Source: Aedes albopictus (Eukaryota > Arthropoda > Insecta > Diptera > Culicidae). From it: a stretch of 64,000 nt of DNA. Made by a program: the position numbers and the translations under genes. Below, one piece after another: positions 1-11,814 of the stretch; the first letter of the stretch is position 1; each line of letters starts with the position of its first letter. The stretch is taken from contig NC_085138.1 of NCBI RefSeq assembly GCF_035046485.1, positions 364,253,238-364,317,237 of the forward strand, given 5' to 3'. Below the pieces are notes generated by a model. The model worked only from the letters and a program-made list of their open reading frames with translations, was not told the origin of the DNA and did no database searches.

Positions 1-640
1 TTCATGGTGCGTGTACTCAGTACACGACGCGACCGCTCCCGGGTTAATTTCCCTCAATGTGGGAGTAGGCTCGTTATTGCTCCCTGCTATATTGAGATAG
101 TCATTTCTTCGCTGCCTTGGTCTTCCATGTCTGCGCACCCTGTACTATTCAGGTGTTCGTTGTGGTGCTGTTTCCACCATTCGATCACCTCACGCCCGTC
201 CGTCAAGATGCTCCCGTCCTTATCCCTGCACATTTCGGCTCGTGGCACGAAGCCTTTGCGGGATGCGTTGAGCCTCTGGTAGAACTTCCGTGTTTCTTAA
301 CCGTGTTCGAGTGCCTTGCTGCAGCATGAACACCCTCGCTGCATTCTTCTCTTCCAAAATCTCTCTGCACTCGTCATTGAACCAATCGTTCCTCAGGCTC
401 ACTTCCACATACCCAACGTTGGTCTCAATTGCGTTGTTGAATCCTGCTCCAGTACTCCAGAAGTCCTCCAGCAGGGGCTTCATTGAGTTCGTCCTGGTCC
501 GCGATTCTGCGATACGCTGTCTCGGAGATTCTGCGAGTATGTGGAGGCGACATCCGGTTGCTTCAGTCGCTCCAGATTATACCGAGGCAGCCGTCGGTAT
601 CGTATATAATTGTATGTAATCACAGAGAAATTTTGGCGCA
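1..640 (-). pseudogene. RTE-clade (JAM1-like) retrotransposon fragment, endonuclease-RT linker
   Basis: Read on the minus strand this stretch encodes the linker between the endonuclease and reverse transcriptase of an RTE-type non-LTR retrotransposon. The clearest open frame (483 to 220) contains NDWFNDECREI followed by EKNAAR, the usual linker signature. Downstream in another frame, near 270-220, SRKGFVPRAEMCRD is readable, the same phrase that the copy near 58590 carries as SRRGFVPQADMCRD. Frame changes between these blocks show it is decayed. The window edge cuts the RT side, so I cannot say whether the RT follows. The sequence between 620 and 640 grades into unassigned DNA, so the 5' limit is approximate. 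Confidence 0.75.
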
Positions 641-904
641 TTTTTACCATCACCAGGTAGTGGTCAGAGTCGATGTTATCACCACGATAGGTTATGACGT
701 ACCGACCGGTTCTAACTAGGAGGTAGAAATCAGATTTTCATGACAAGGAGCTGAGAGACCTTACAAGAGGTCTGATTCGCTGTGCCTGCCTTTACCGTGA
801 CAAAACATCCACGATGGTGACATAAAATTCAAAATGGCGGCTATTTTATTGAGTTTAATGCTCTAAACTCATACATTATGGGTATATGTGGTAAGGAGAA
901 GATG
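641..904. other. Unassigned spacer
   Basis: No coding homology, terminal repeat or RNA fold was recognised here. It separates the RTE fragment from the G-rich repeat array. Confidence 0.4.
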
Positions 905-1400
905 TCCGTAGTCCAAAAATTCCAGGGGCGTTCCAGGGAGTCTCAGGTAGGAGCGGGTTCCAGGGGACCTTAAGGACACTTCGAAAGGACTTAGGGGTTC
1001 CTAGGCAAGTTCCAGAGGGTCTCAGGGGCGTTGTAGGGTGTTTTAGGGGTACCAATAGACCACAGTCACAGAAGATCTCAGAGGCGTGTCAAGTTGGACC
1101 CAGGAGCTTATAAGGAGCTTCAGCGACGCTTCAAAGAGTCTCTGAGAGTTCCAGTTTCAGGGGATGTCCTAGGGGAACTCAGGGGCGTTTCAGGGTGCCT
1201 CAGGGGTATTTTAGGAAGTTTCAGGAGCTATCAGGAGATCTCGGGGTCGTTTCAAGGAATCGCAGCAGGTTTCAAGAGATGTCATGAGGGCTCAGGGATG
1301 TTTCAGGGGGTCTCAGAGGCGTTTAAAATAGCCTTAGGAAATCTCTGGGACTCTGGGGATTCCATGTAGGCCCTCTAGTAGAGGGTCCCAGGGGCGTCCT
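905..1400. repeat. Degenerate G-rich short repeat array
   Basis: About 500 bp is built from loosely repeated words such as TTCAGGGG, TCTCAGGGGCGTT and TTCCAGGGG, spaced roughly every 10-25 bases with many substitutions. A 91-codon open frame inside (1094-1369) follows from the repeat composition and has no recognisable domain, so I do not call it a gene. The word differs from the AGGAATTCC-type arrays at 8440-10240 and 17396-20580. Confidence 0.8.
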
Positions 1401-1876
1401 AAGGATTTGTGAAGGCCCGGTCCAATATCTTTCAAAATTTCTTTCACTATGACATTTGAAGTTGGGACCCTTTCTTTTTTTTTCTTCTACCATAACACCA
1501 AATTTTGAGCAGTGAATTGATCACTCAAATTATAAGTTCGAAGAACTTTACAATTTGAGGGAATCACATTCCAGATAATCCAACTCTCGCAAATTGCAAA
1601 GCGTATCTTAAAATTCGTCGAATAAACCCGTGCTATTGAAAGGACTGGGTTTTCCACTTTGGTATGGGGTTAAGCACATAGATACATACATGTAAGTATC
1701 CCCCATTCGTTTCATTTCCTATGGCTAACATACTTTATACGTACCAGAAATTTCTTATAAAACCAAGGAAGCAGATAAGGCACATTGTTTGCTGATTTGA
1801 CCTGCCTGATTTCACTGCATACCCCCTTCTTAAGCACTCGTAGAAAAACCATCGAACGGAACCTGACGTGCCTTTA
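1401..1876. other. Unassigned intergenic sequence
   Basis: A/T-rich sequence with no recognised gene, terminal repeat or structural RNA. It ends at the TA target site of the pogo-like element. Confidence 0.4.
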
Positions 1877-1878
1877 TA

Positions 1879-4140
1879 CAGTCGAGTCTCTTACTAAACG
1901 AATTCCTATTAAACGGACTCCTATTAAACGAACTCCTACTAGACAGGGGTGAGCGTTATAGGAGACTAAGAGCTTATGGGATTTCGGCATTTTGGGGGTG
2001 TGGCCTATTATCTCGGGTGTGTTAAGAGTTAACGCAATACTTTCTTCGGCAAAGTTTTAGGGCTTGATAAGATCTACCATTTAGAACTTTGGTTCATATG
2101 ATTAGTTGGCAATTTGGCCGCTAGAGGGACCATCAACAATTTGATGCTAAATTGCACTACGGGAGACATATCAGGTTGTCAAGCAAACGTTACGATATGC
2201 GACAGCTCAAGACCCTGATAATTTGGAAGGATAGTGTCTTCGGGAAAGTTGTTGGGTACGCCAGTAACTTACTGACGATGAGTTGCGAAGTTCGAAATTC
2301 CTCCACTGGGCGGCGCTAGTGAGCAAGTAAAATTTGAAAACCTCATATCTCAGAATCCCGATAACTTAGGATGATGGTGTCTTCGGCAAAGTTGATCAGT
2401 GTTACATGAACTTACATAAAAATAAACACTTGTTTCGCAATTCTGCCACTAGGCGGCGCTAGTGAACATGCAAATTTTAGAAATCTCATAGCTCAGAATC
2501 CTGATAACTTAGAAAGTTGGTGTCTTCGGCAAAGTTGATCAGAATGACATAAACTTACATAAAAATAAACACTTGTTTCGCAATTCTGCCACTAGGCGGC
2601 GTTTACCGGGTTTTTTCGTCTTTTTTCGATATTTTTGGCTGTTTTTCGGCTTGGCAAAACTAGTGTCGCTCCCCCCGATAACTTAGAAAGTTGATGTCTT
2701 CGGAAAAGTTGATCAGATTGACAAGAACTTACATAAAAATAAACACTTGATTCAAAATTCTGCCACTAGGAGGCGCTAGTGAACTTTCAAATTTTAGAAA
2801 TCTCATAGCTCAGAATCCTGATAATTTAGGAAGTTGGTGTTTTCGACAAAGTTGGTCAGTATGACATAAACTTACATAAAAATAAACATTTGTTTCGCAA
2901 TTCTGCCACTAGGCGGAGTTTACCGGGTTTTTTCGTCTTTTTTCGATTTTTTTGGCGGTTTTTCAGCTCAGCAAAACTAGTGTCGCTCCCCCCGATAACT
3001 TAGAAAGATGGTGTCTTTGGCAAAGTTGATCAGAATGACATAAACTTACATAAAAATAAACAATTGTTTCGCAATTCTGCCACTAGGCGGCACTAGTGAA
3101 CATACAAATTTTAGAAATCTCATAGCTCAGAATTCTGATAACTTAGAAAGTTGGTGTCTTCGGCAAAGTTGATCAGAATGACATAAACTTACATAAAAAT
3201 AACACTTGTTTCGCAATTCTGCCACTAGGCGGCGTTAGTGAACATGCAAAGCCGAAAAACCGCCAAAAAAGTCGAAAAAAGACGAAAAAACCCGGTAAAC
3301 GCCGCCTAGTGGCAGAATTGCGAAACAAATGTTTATTTTTATGTAAGTTTATGTCATACTGATCAACTTTGCCGAAAACACCAACTTCCTAAGTTATAAG
3401 AATTCTGAGCTATGAGATTTCTAAAATTTGCAAGTTCACTAGCGCCTCCTAGTGGCAGAATTTTGAAACAAGTGTTTATTTTTATGTAAGTTTATGTCAT
3501 TCTGATCAACTTTGCCGAAGACACCAACTTTCTAAGTTATCAGGATTCTGAGCTATGAGATTTCTAAAATTTGCATGTTCATTAGCGCCGCCTAGTGGCA
3601 GAATTGCGAAACAAGTGTTTATTTTTATGTAAGTTCATGTCATACTGATCAACTTTGCCGAAGACACCATCTTCCTGAGTTATCGGGATTCTGAGATATG
3701 AGGTTTTGAAATTTTACTTGCTCACTAGCGCCGCCCAGTGGAGGAATTTCGAACTTCGCAACTCATCGTCAGTAAGTTATTGGCGTACCCAACAACTTTC
3801 CCGAAGACACTATCCTTCCAAATTATCAGGGTCTTGAGCTGTCGCATATCGTAACGTTTGCTTGACAACCTGATATGGCTCCCGTAGTGCAATTTAGCAT
3901 CAAATTGTTGATGGTCCCTCTAGCGGTCAAATTGCCAACTAATCATATGAACCAAAGTTCTAAATGGTAGATCTTATCAAGCCCTAAAACTTTGCCGAAG
4001 AAAGTATTGCGTTAACTCTCAACACACCCGAGATAATAGGCCACACCCCCAAAATGCCGAAATCCCATAAGCTCTTAGTCTCCTATTAAGCGGATTCCTA
4101 TTGCGCCCCCCGACCAGTGATCTTATAAGAGTCTCGACTG
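1879..4140. mobile_element. Large non-autonomous pogo/Tigger-like foldback element
   Basis: The element begins CAGTCGAGTCTCTTA and ends with the inverse TAAGAGTCTCGACTG. A TA dinucleotide lies on each side (1877-1878 and 4141-4142). CAG-type termini with TA duplication fit the pogo/Tigger branch of Tc1/mariner. Both arms are long inverted copies: the outer blocks (about 1950-2340 on the left, 3700-4080 on the right) pair almost base for base, and the inner blocks are repeated units whose number differs between arms, so the centre of symmetry lies near 3250. There is no transposase frame, so it must be mobilised in trans. Superfamily assignment is inference from ends and target site. Confidence 0.8.
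2340..3245. repeat. Tandem units inside the left arm of the foldback element
   Basis: A unit of roughly 140-175 bp is repeated about six times. It contains GATAACTTAGAAAGTTGGTG, TCTTCGGCAAAGTTGATCAG, CATAAACTTACATAAAAATA and TTCTGCCACTAGGCGGCG. Some copies carry an extra GTTTACCGGGTTTTTTCGTC segment, so there are two unit types. The right arm carries about three inverted units, so the arms expanded unequally. Confidence 0.8.
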
Positions 4141-4142
4141 TA

Positions 4143-4790
4143 CATATTCAACCCCCTGACCATGTAGCATTACAGAGCGCCATGCTGACTACGCCATGCA
4201 TTTCAACCGGTGACCGGATCTAGATTTGGTCCTGCTCGACTGGCCAATGTTTATCGAGCACCGTTTGTCGACCGCCGCCATCAAGCTGCCCACCATCATT
4301 TGTGCGATTGGTAGTGGTTCTTTTGTTCGACATAGTTGCACCCAGTCCTCTTCTCGTCCCACAACCAATGGTGCTGCACTTTCCGAACAATTGGTGCACC
4401 CGCACTGGCCGTCGTCGTGGTCGGTCAGTCAGTGGTCACTAATCTGCATCTAGTTACGAATGCAAGCCCGCCCTGGATTTATGGTGATTGCAGTTCTGTG
4501 ACGTGTTTGCCCCTTCGGTGGTGCGCAATTGCAGCGCCTGACGCTGACCGATTGGGAAGTTGGTTGCAGGGATGCCAAATGTATTTTTGGATATCTGTCA
4601 ATAGTCCAATACAATAATGATTGTCTTATTCGATGACATAAAAAAATGGACTTAAAATTATCAAATCTAAAAAAAAGGCCGGAGTCCACCCAACAAACAT
4701 TGTTGCTGTACAGCAGCTGAATTAGCCGTTCTTAAGCTTGATTTTGAATATTTTGTCCGAATAAGCTGTTATTCAGCTCTCATTGTTATA
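4143..4790. other. Unassigned intergenic sequence, possible MITE end near 4690
   Basis: No coding or RNA homology was recognised. The stretch from about 4690 (CAACAAACATTGTTGCTG) to the SINE start looks like repeat-derived DNA, but I found no matching opposite end. Confidence 0.35.
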
Positions 4791-5219
4791 TGGGCGTGGC
4801 GCAAGTGATCACATGTTTGCTTCATAAGCAGATGGTCATGTGTTCGATCCCAGCCCCGACACTTTTGTCAGTTGCTCTTCCTCCTGAAAGCAGCTGACAC
4901 TGAGCCTCTTCTTAGCTCATGGCTCAAACGGACCCGGATACTTGGATATCGGCGAACGAAAACTCATAATGGACCCCCAATCGGACTGGAAACAGGAACA
5001 ACCAACAGCCACACATCAACATGCTCATCATTCTACCATGATAGGGTAGAAAGTGAAAGCAGCGCGAAAAGCAACCAGTTCGATATAGTAGAATATTAGA
5101 ATACATTTAGGCGCTGTACAAAAGTGGAAGTGTAGCTGCCAATTGAAATCGCTCACGTAGTGCCCTAGTGGACAAAATAGCTGTACATTAGATTAAGTGA
5201 TTAAGAATAAGAAAAAAAA
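4791..5219 (+). mobile_element. tRNA-derived SINE, Feilai-like
   Basis: The head (4791-4865) folds like a tRNA: a D-arm/A-box GGCGCAAGTGATCACATG, an anticodon loop TTCATAA with a CAT (Met-type) anticodon, and a B-box TGTTCGATCCC. The body continues through CAGTTGCTCTTCCTCCTGAA, ends in GATTAAGTGATTAAGAATAA, and has a short A tail. The minus-strand copy at 20594-21042 has the same order of blocks and is better preserved. Feilai is the abundant tRNA-related SINE of Aedes aegypti. The name rests on my recognition of the head and length (about 430 bp), not on a database search. I saw no convincing target duplication for this copy. Confidence 0.8.
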
Positions 5220-5993
5220 CCTCAAGAAAGCCAAATTGAAGTTAGCTGCAATGAGACTACAAAAATGAAAAATAAAATGTTAAAAAAAGAAAAGGAAATT
5301 GTTAAAGAAAATCATTTTTTTTTTCCTAACTTAGTACAAAGCTAATTGCCTGTGAAAATATGTGTATTCCTCAGTGAACCCCGCACATCTGGCAACCTTG
5401 ACACGTGTGCATTGTGCTGAATCGGCTTTGAACTTGCAGCTATGATCCAAAATGTCTGTGGTGGAAACCAGGAAGGCAGCCAGGCCAGGGTCTCAAGTGC
5501 ACATGTTTTCCCATTTCCGTTCCGATATTTCATGCAAACAATGCATTTGCTTGCTTTGGCTCATCGCATCGCAGCAGCAGAGCAGCAAAGAAACCGTTCG
5601 CTCGTTGATCGTGAACATTCAGAACAAAAGTTTTGCGATGCAATTTTCATTCGGGCTGACCCCATAAAGTAGATGCAAGTTACGGGTTGTGTAGTTTTTT
5701 TTCGTGAGCGTATGTGAGTGTGTGCACTGCTTCCGAATGCAACGCGCCAACCAGTACTGTGCTTATTCTGATGGTTGGCTTCGGACAGTAATTCAAAGCT
5801 GGTTGGTTGGCTGCTTGGCTTCAACTGCACCAGTTGGGATGGTTTTTGCGATATGGCGCGATCTAAATATGCACTGGAGTGGATTAACGAGACGGAGAAA
5901 CTGTACACAGGCGATAAAGTTTGTCCAGAGGTTGAATATCTTTAGCACATGACCGCCCCGACGAACGGTACCTCTGAGTCAGGAGTTGCCCAG
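5220..5993. other. Unassigned intergenic sequence
   Basis: It starts with an A-rich stretch (5240-5330). Several small open frames occur on both strands between 5440 and 5950, but none has a recognisable domain, and they overlap each other in conflicting frames. Confidence 0.4.
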
Positions 5994-6006
5994 TTTGAAA
6001 GATGGC

Positions 6007-6889
6007 TAAAATATAAACGACTCATAAAAAACTGATAATTTTCCATAACAAAATCAGAAATTGCCAATAAAAAAGTAGGGGTGGGAGCAATAATAAACTA
6101 CAAAATTTCCATAAACAAATCAAAAAGTGCATAAATAAATCAAAACTTCCCATAAATAATTGATTTTCGAGCAATAAAAAATGTCAGAATTTCCACAAAT
6201 AAAACAACAATTGCAATAAAAAACTATATTTTTTCCAACAAAAAAGTTTAAATTTTCCATAAATAAATCTGATTTTTCCATAAATAATTCAAAAATTTCC
6301 AATTGAAAAAAATCAAAAAAGCAATTGAAAACTTAGCAATAAATACGAACTAATGAGCAAAGTAAAAGTATCATCCGAGCCATGCGGCGAAGCCGCAAAG
6401 AGGATTGAGGAACTGAGGCGGCAGAAGGCCGCCGAAGTTTCCGAAATCCGATTCGCCGTAACTGCGTCGATTCGGTTCTAGGCAATCCACAGAACCAAGA
6501 ATTTGCCCGGTATAATGCAAACAGAGATGTTATCCTTTTTTAAAGTCCGACGAGCGTTAGCGAGTTCGGACAGCAAGCGATTTTCTGTTAAATTGCACAA
6601 TAGTTTCAGTTTTTCTATCATAGTTCTATGATCTAGTATGTTCGAAATTTTTTGTTGGAGAAAATATAGTTTTTTATTGCAATTGTTTATATATTTGTGG
6701 AAATTCTGACATTTTTTATTGCTCGAAAATCAATTATTTATGGGAAGTTTTGATTTATTTATGCGCTTTTTGAATTGTTTATGGAACTTTTATAGTTTAT
6801 TATTGCTTCCACCCCTATTTATTTATTGGCAATTTTCGAATTATTTATGGAAAATTTTTAATTTATTATGGGACGATTAATTGGCTGCC
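6007..6889. mobile_element. A/T-rich foldback element flanked by a 13-bp direct repeat
   Basis: Long imperfect inverted arms (about 6020-6245 and 6640-6870) are full of TTCCATAAATAA-type words and pair through TTTTTATTGCAATTG, CAGAATTTCCACAAAT and similar blocks. The centre (6370-6600) is distinctly GC-richer and includes GCGGCGAAGCCGC. The whole unit lies between two identical copies of TTTGAAAGATGGC (5994-6006 and 6890-6902). No transposase frame is present. A 13-bp duplication is long for cut-and-paste transposons, so either the family makes long duplications or the repeat has another origin. Superfamily unknown. Confidence 0.6.
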
Positions 6890-6902
6890 TTTGAAAGATG
6901 GC

Positions 6903-8009
6903 GTCGTCTATCGGAGTGAAATGTTTTTGCGTCAATCTGGAACGTAATCTAATCATAGCGGGAAAAAGTAAGGTTATGTTCAGCGATTGCAATTAAGTTT
7001 CACGTTTGATTCTATAAATATTACGGTCCTGGCTGGAGTCCGAGTGCTAGTCAATTAATTGAGAAGATTTACTGGATTACTTATATACATGTTTACAGTC
7101 GGGAACGGGGACAATAACTGTAAGTTATATAACAAGAGTGTGCCTGACTCAGAAGATGGAAGATAGGGGAAAGAGGGGCATTACGCCCCGGCTAAGCATA
7201 TGTGGTCATAAACCGCAAATGATGCTTATTTTAAGGTCGTATTCTGCCTTGGAGAGCAGTTTATTCCCTTTCCTAAGAGACTTCAACTTTTGGTCCGCGT
7301 GTCCACAAAATTTCCCATTCAAATTCACAATTCAAAAAAGCGTAACTTTTTAGGTGCCGGAAAACTGCTGGAGCCAAAACGCCTTTTTGGGAGAGGCAAA
7401 ACGCCCGCTGGCATTTCCCGCTTTGACTTGTTGTGAAATACCAAGGGCCTCCATCGAACTCTTCCCAGCAGCAAATGAAGGTGTAGGACACGCCTCCTAC
7501 CCTAGTTTAATGGGTTGATTCCATATAATCAGCGCGCAATGTCTTAATTTCTGTACGCTGCAAATCAGGAAATCTTTCCAAATGTGAAAAATCATCGTTT
7601 TTTCAGCTTTTCTTTCGACAATAGTAGCCGTTCTTGAGCTTAAGCTGCTCAAATTTAGTTCTAGTTTGCTTGCATCTAACGAAAACCTCCACAATATGAT
7701 GAAATTGCGTGAAGGCGTTTTGCCCGCAGTTCCCCTATACATTTTGAAGCTTATACCATTACGTACATCCATGTTGAAGCAATGGCTCTGGACATCCAAA
7801 TACTCCATCCGTCAACCGTGCAGGGGGATATTTCCACCCTCAGGATGCTGTATGTACGGCCTGAAACCATCATTCAGGCAATAATGCAAATAATCACCTC
7901 ACGAATGCTCAATCAACTTATCCATTGTATTTTATCGCATGCGATTGAACTGTACACTGCTCAGCGATGACCAGAGGCAAAGAGGTGGCAAAACGAACAT
8001 GATGCAATT
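6903..8009. other. Unassigned sequence with repeat-like character
   Basis: About 1.1 kb without recognised coding or RNA homology. Paired phrases such as AAAACGCCTTTTTGGG and GGCGTTTTGCCCG near 7377 and 7714 hint at an old inverted element, but I could not define its ends. Open frames of up to 103 codons overlap on opposite strands and look accidental. Confidence 0.35.
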
Positions 8010-10505
8010 CACAAACGATTTTGCACAAGCGTTGGGCAATTTTAAATCGATGTTCGCAATATCGATGTTTTTGTTTTGATTAATCGATTTTTTGAATCGA
8101 TGTTGAAGCCCCACAAAATCGACCGAATCGATTTTTTACATACGATTTTTGTTTCGATTCAAAAATATTAAATTTTTATTTTTCTTCAGAATGCATTGTG
8201 TCAACGTTGTATCAATTTTCGACACAGAGTCGTGAAATCATTGACGTAGCTAATTTTTTTTACTGGACCAGAGATGACTTTTCAGCGGCATGGGCGCCCG
8301 ATATGTGAACATGCAAATAGGCATTGCAGTTTTAAGGAATCAAAATTACTGTTTAAGATTTGTTTCTAGTATCGTAAACTATATGAGTATGAACAATTCC
8401 TCCAGGTTTTTTTTTCATACCTTGCTGCAATGATTCCGTCTTGAATTCTTCCAGAGATTCCTTTAACCCTTTGAAGACGGTGTTTTCTCCTTTCTTGATG
8501 TAACCTTGCTGCTCTAGAATACATTTGTAATAGTTGATTTTATCAAATTTTCTTCAAATTTTTATCTAGGGATTCCTGCAGTAATTTTTCAAGGAATTCG
8601 CTAAGAAAACTCTCGTGAGATTCCCTAAGGAATTCCTCATGGGATTGCTTCCGGGATTCAACATGGGGTGAAGAATGTTTCTCCAAGATTCCTCCAGGAA
8701 TTCGCCTGGGAATCCCTTCTGTGATTCTTTCGAGAACATCTTCCAGGATTAATTTTAAAATGCCTCCGAAAACTCTTCTTGGGATTCCTTCAGGAATTCC
8801 TCCCAGAATTCTTCCAGAAAGAATTGCTTTCAATCTTCCTCCTGGGGTTTCTTCAGGAACTCCTTCACAGATTCCTTTAGGAACTCATACATGAAAAGTT
8901 CCTCTGCGTACTCTTTTTAACATTCCTTCAGAATTTCCTCTGGAATTTCTGCGATTTCTGCAGTACTTCCTTCTGGGACTTCTTCAGAAACTCCTCCTAG
9001 AATTCCCTCAGAAATTGATCCTTGGATTTCTTCAGGAATTCTTCCTGGGATTCTTCCAAGAATTCTTCAAGGGTTCCTCTGGGAATTCCTGCATGGATTC
9101 CTATAACAAAATCTTACAGGGATTTGACCAGGAATTCCTCCAGTAATTTCTCTAGAGATTCCTCTAGGAATTCCTCTAGCAATTTCTCTAGAGATTCATA
9201 CAGGTATTCCTCTTGAGATACCTCAAGGAATTCCGTTAGAGATTCCTCCAGGAATTCCTACAAAAAGTGCTGCAGTAGTTCTTCAAAGAAATCCCCTAGG
9301 AATTCCTTCAGGGACTTCTCTAAAGATTTCTCCAGGGATTCCCCATGGAATGTATACAGGAACTCCTCCAGGAATTCCTCTAAAGATTTCTCAATATATT
9401 TCTCTATAGATTTATCCAGGAATTCCTACAAGCATGACTCTAGGCATTTCTCTAGGAGTTCCTCCAGGCATTCCTTCAGGAATTCCTTTTGGGATTGCTC
9501 TAAGCATTCCTCCTTCGGGAATTCCACCAAGAGTTTCTCCAGGGAATACGCCAGGTATTTCTTAAGAAATTCCTCCAGGAATTCTTTCAGGAATTGATCC
9601 AAGAATTCCTCCAGAAAATCTTCCATGGATTCCTTCAGAAATTCTTTCCGAAATTTATTCAGGCACTCCTCGAGGAATTTTTCCAGGGATTCCTCCGGTA
9701 TTTTTTCCTTTGGGAACTCGTTTAGGAATTTCTCTGGGAATTTACACAGTAATTGCTCCAGGGATTCCTCTTAGCATTCTTCCAGAGATTTCTCCAGTAT
9801 TTTCTCTGACGATTCCTCCAGAAATTTTTCCAAGAATTCCTCCAGAAAAGTTCTCGGGGAATTCCTCTAGACTAGAGATTCCTCCGAAGATTCATTCAGG
9901 GATTCCTTTAAGAATTTCTCTAGGGATTTCTGTAAAAGTTCCACCTGGCCAGGAATTGTTCCAGAAGATCCTACAGGCATTGCCAAAAAGTCTTCCAGGA
10001 GTTCTTCCAAGAATTTAACCAGAAATTTATTCGCCAGGGATTCTTCCCAGATTTCCTCTAAGAAATCCCCCAGGAGTTCATCCAGGAATTTCTTCACGAT
10101 TTCTTCCAGAATATTCTCTAGGCATATTCCAAGAATTCCTCCTGTGAAATTTCCAGGAAATTTTCCTGGAATTCTTCCAAGGATTCCTTAAAGATTTTCT
10201 TCAGGAATTTCTCCACGGATTCATCCAGGAATTTCTCCAGAGACGATTCGATGTACAATTTAAATTTTTGATATTAAATTTATTTAGACAAATAATTCAT
10301 CCCATGAGCTTGTACTCCATGCTGCAAAAGGATCACTTTATGGTTTTGCAACATTTTATAATATTGAATCGATGTGAAAACATCGATTCTAAGCATTCGA
10401 TTAAATTGGTGAATCGATTCTGCAGGTTCGATTCAAATCGATTAAAAAAAATCGATGTCTCATCCAAACTTGCCCAATGCTATTTTGCACACATCTGTCA
10501 GTGCC
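8010..10505. mobile_element. Candidate 2.5-kb element with ATCGAT-rich inverted ends around a repeat array
   Basis: The left flank of the degenerate array (8010-8160) contains TGCACAAGCGTTGGGCAA followed by multiple AATCGAT/ATCGATT words. The right flank (10360-10505) shows the inverted counterpart, ending AACTTGCCCAATGC with TTTGCACA beyond. The two ends therefore form imperfect terminal inverted repeats of about 130-150 bp enclosing the 8440-10240 array. I found no target duplication or transposase. It could be a large non-autonomous transposon that captured or expanded the array, or a MITE pair flanking it. Confidence 0.5.
8440..10240. repeat. Degenerate AGGAATTCCTCC-type short repeat array
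   Basis: About 1.8 kb consists of words like TTCCTCCAGGAATTCCTC repeated with a loose 12-base rhythm and heavy substitution. Open frames inside it on both strands (for example 9710-10018 and 9426-9626) encode low-complexity Leu/Glu/Phe or Ser/Asn/Arg strings that follow from the repeat and are not genes. The same word in opposite orientation makes up the array at 17396-20580. Confidence 0.85.
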
Positions 10506-10951
10506 GCCACATTGGCCAATCCAAATTCCTGTGTGGTAGTGGTTTGTGTTCAGATTTCCCGTGTTAATTTATGTGTAAGAACTTTGTAAACATCTTTTGT
10601 TCTCACGTATATGGATAGGCTTGCAGTAGGTTTCGTGAGACTGTTTTTGGACAACTCAATGCTCACCCGAACAGCCGAACAACACCGAATGGTTTGGTTT
10701 TAGAAGCTACGGCACGAACGCTCGACACGCACACAGAAGTAACATTCTCATGCACCGACACCACACCAATAACGTTTTCAGCTTACGATGCTACACGATA
10801 AGCTGATCGAAAAGCATCGAAAGCGATGAAAAGACAGACTTGGCTGGAAAGTAACAGCTCAACGGCGAAATGGAGCAGCTAACAATGCTGATCAGCGTCG
10901 AGTCTATTCGTGTGCTATTCGTACAGGAGGTTGGTTTGATAAAGCGAGACA
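10506..10951. other. Unassigned intergenic sequence
   Basis: About 450 bp of mixed-composition sequence with no recognised gene or repeat end. It looks less repetitive than its neighbours. Confidence 0.35.
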
Positions 10952-11645
10952 CACGCAGAAAAATAAATTGTAAACACAATTAAATACTAGTTCAAATCAA
11001 CCGATTTTTCAGTTTACTATTGCGACAAACTGATTTCTAGTTTAGACTGAACTGTTCTATTGTTTAATAACACAAATATTTTCATTTGTCGAAATTTTAA
11101 ACAGTTTGTTAAAACAAACAGAGATATGGTATTTTCAACATGAAATAATGGATTGATTCAAACGACTGCACTTTTGCCACTAACAAACCCGGAATGTGAT
11201 TGTGTAGGTGACGGCGGCAGCTGCGGCAGTTCGGAAATCTATTTTTAGAGCATCGGTAAGCGGATGGGGAGGAGAAGGACTAAAAAAGACAAAAAAGGCG
11301 AAACCGATCAACTTTTTGTGGATGCTGTCGTGAGTACCTGCGCGTTATCCATCACGGCCAAAGCTGCACTTGGAAGTTGATGTAATAGATTTGCTACACC
11401 TTCTTCATTGTGGCGATGATGGGGTAAGCATTTTATAGATGTGTGAGTGCTTTCGGACCATGTTTATGGTTTTTATTTTGTTGAAACAAATTAAATTTTT
11501 GACATATGAAATTATGGTAATCGGTTGTTTTTATCGATAAACTCTAAATGAAAACAATTAAATATAACTTTGGAATAAGTAAATTCTTATTTTGAAAATC
11601 AACCATGCGTTTTATTGTTTTAAACAAGCGCCATTTTTCTGCGTG
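10952..11645. mobile_element. MITE candidate with CACGCAGAAAAAT termini
   Basis: CACGCAGAAAAAT at 10952-10964 is matched by its exact inverse ATTTTTCTGCGTG at 11633-11645. The outer quarters are A/T-rich with scattered pairing such as GTTTTAAAC and AAACAGTTTG. The middle (about 11170-11440) is GC-richer and may be an unrelated passenger. No transposase frame and no clear target duplication were seen, so superfamily is left open. Confidence 0.6.
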
Positions 11646-11814
11646 AAGGGTGAAAATTTATTCGTTGTCGAAAGCGAATCGCATCATTTAGAGAATGTTT
11701 TTACCAAATAGCAAGCTTGCATTCAGGTTATCATTAGGATCAAAAAACTGGGCACCGTAATCTAGTTCGCCCTCAGCGTAGAGAACCTAGTTGCGACGGT
11801 AGAAGCCTGTGAGT

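Noticed and set aside
1094..1369. 91-codon open frame with repeated Gly/Ser/Phe pattern
   Set aside because: Produced by the G-rich short repeat; no domain and no neighbouring gene signals.
5561..5908. 115-codon minus-strand frame
   Set aside because: No recognisable domain, no splice or promoter context, and it overlaps plus-strand frames of similar size.
9710..10018. 102-codon open frame in the degenerate array
   Set aside because: Its low-complexity Ile/Pro/Leu pattern follows from the repeated AGGAATTCC-like word, and the opposite strand also stays open.
8440..10240. CRISPR-like or regular satellite array
   Set aside because: No constant repeat-spacer alternation. The words are degenerate and the rhythm is loose. 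The organism is an insect.
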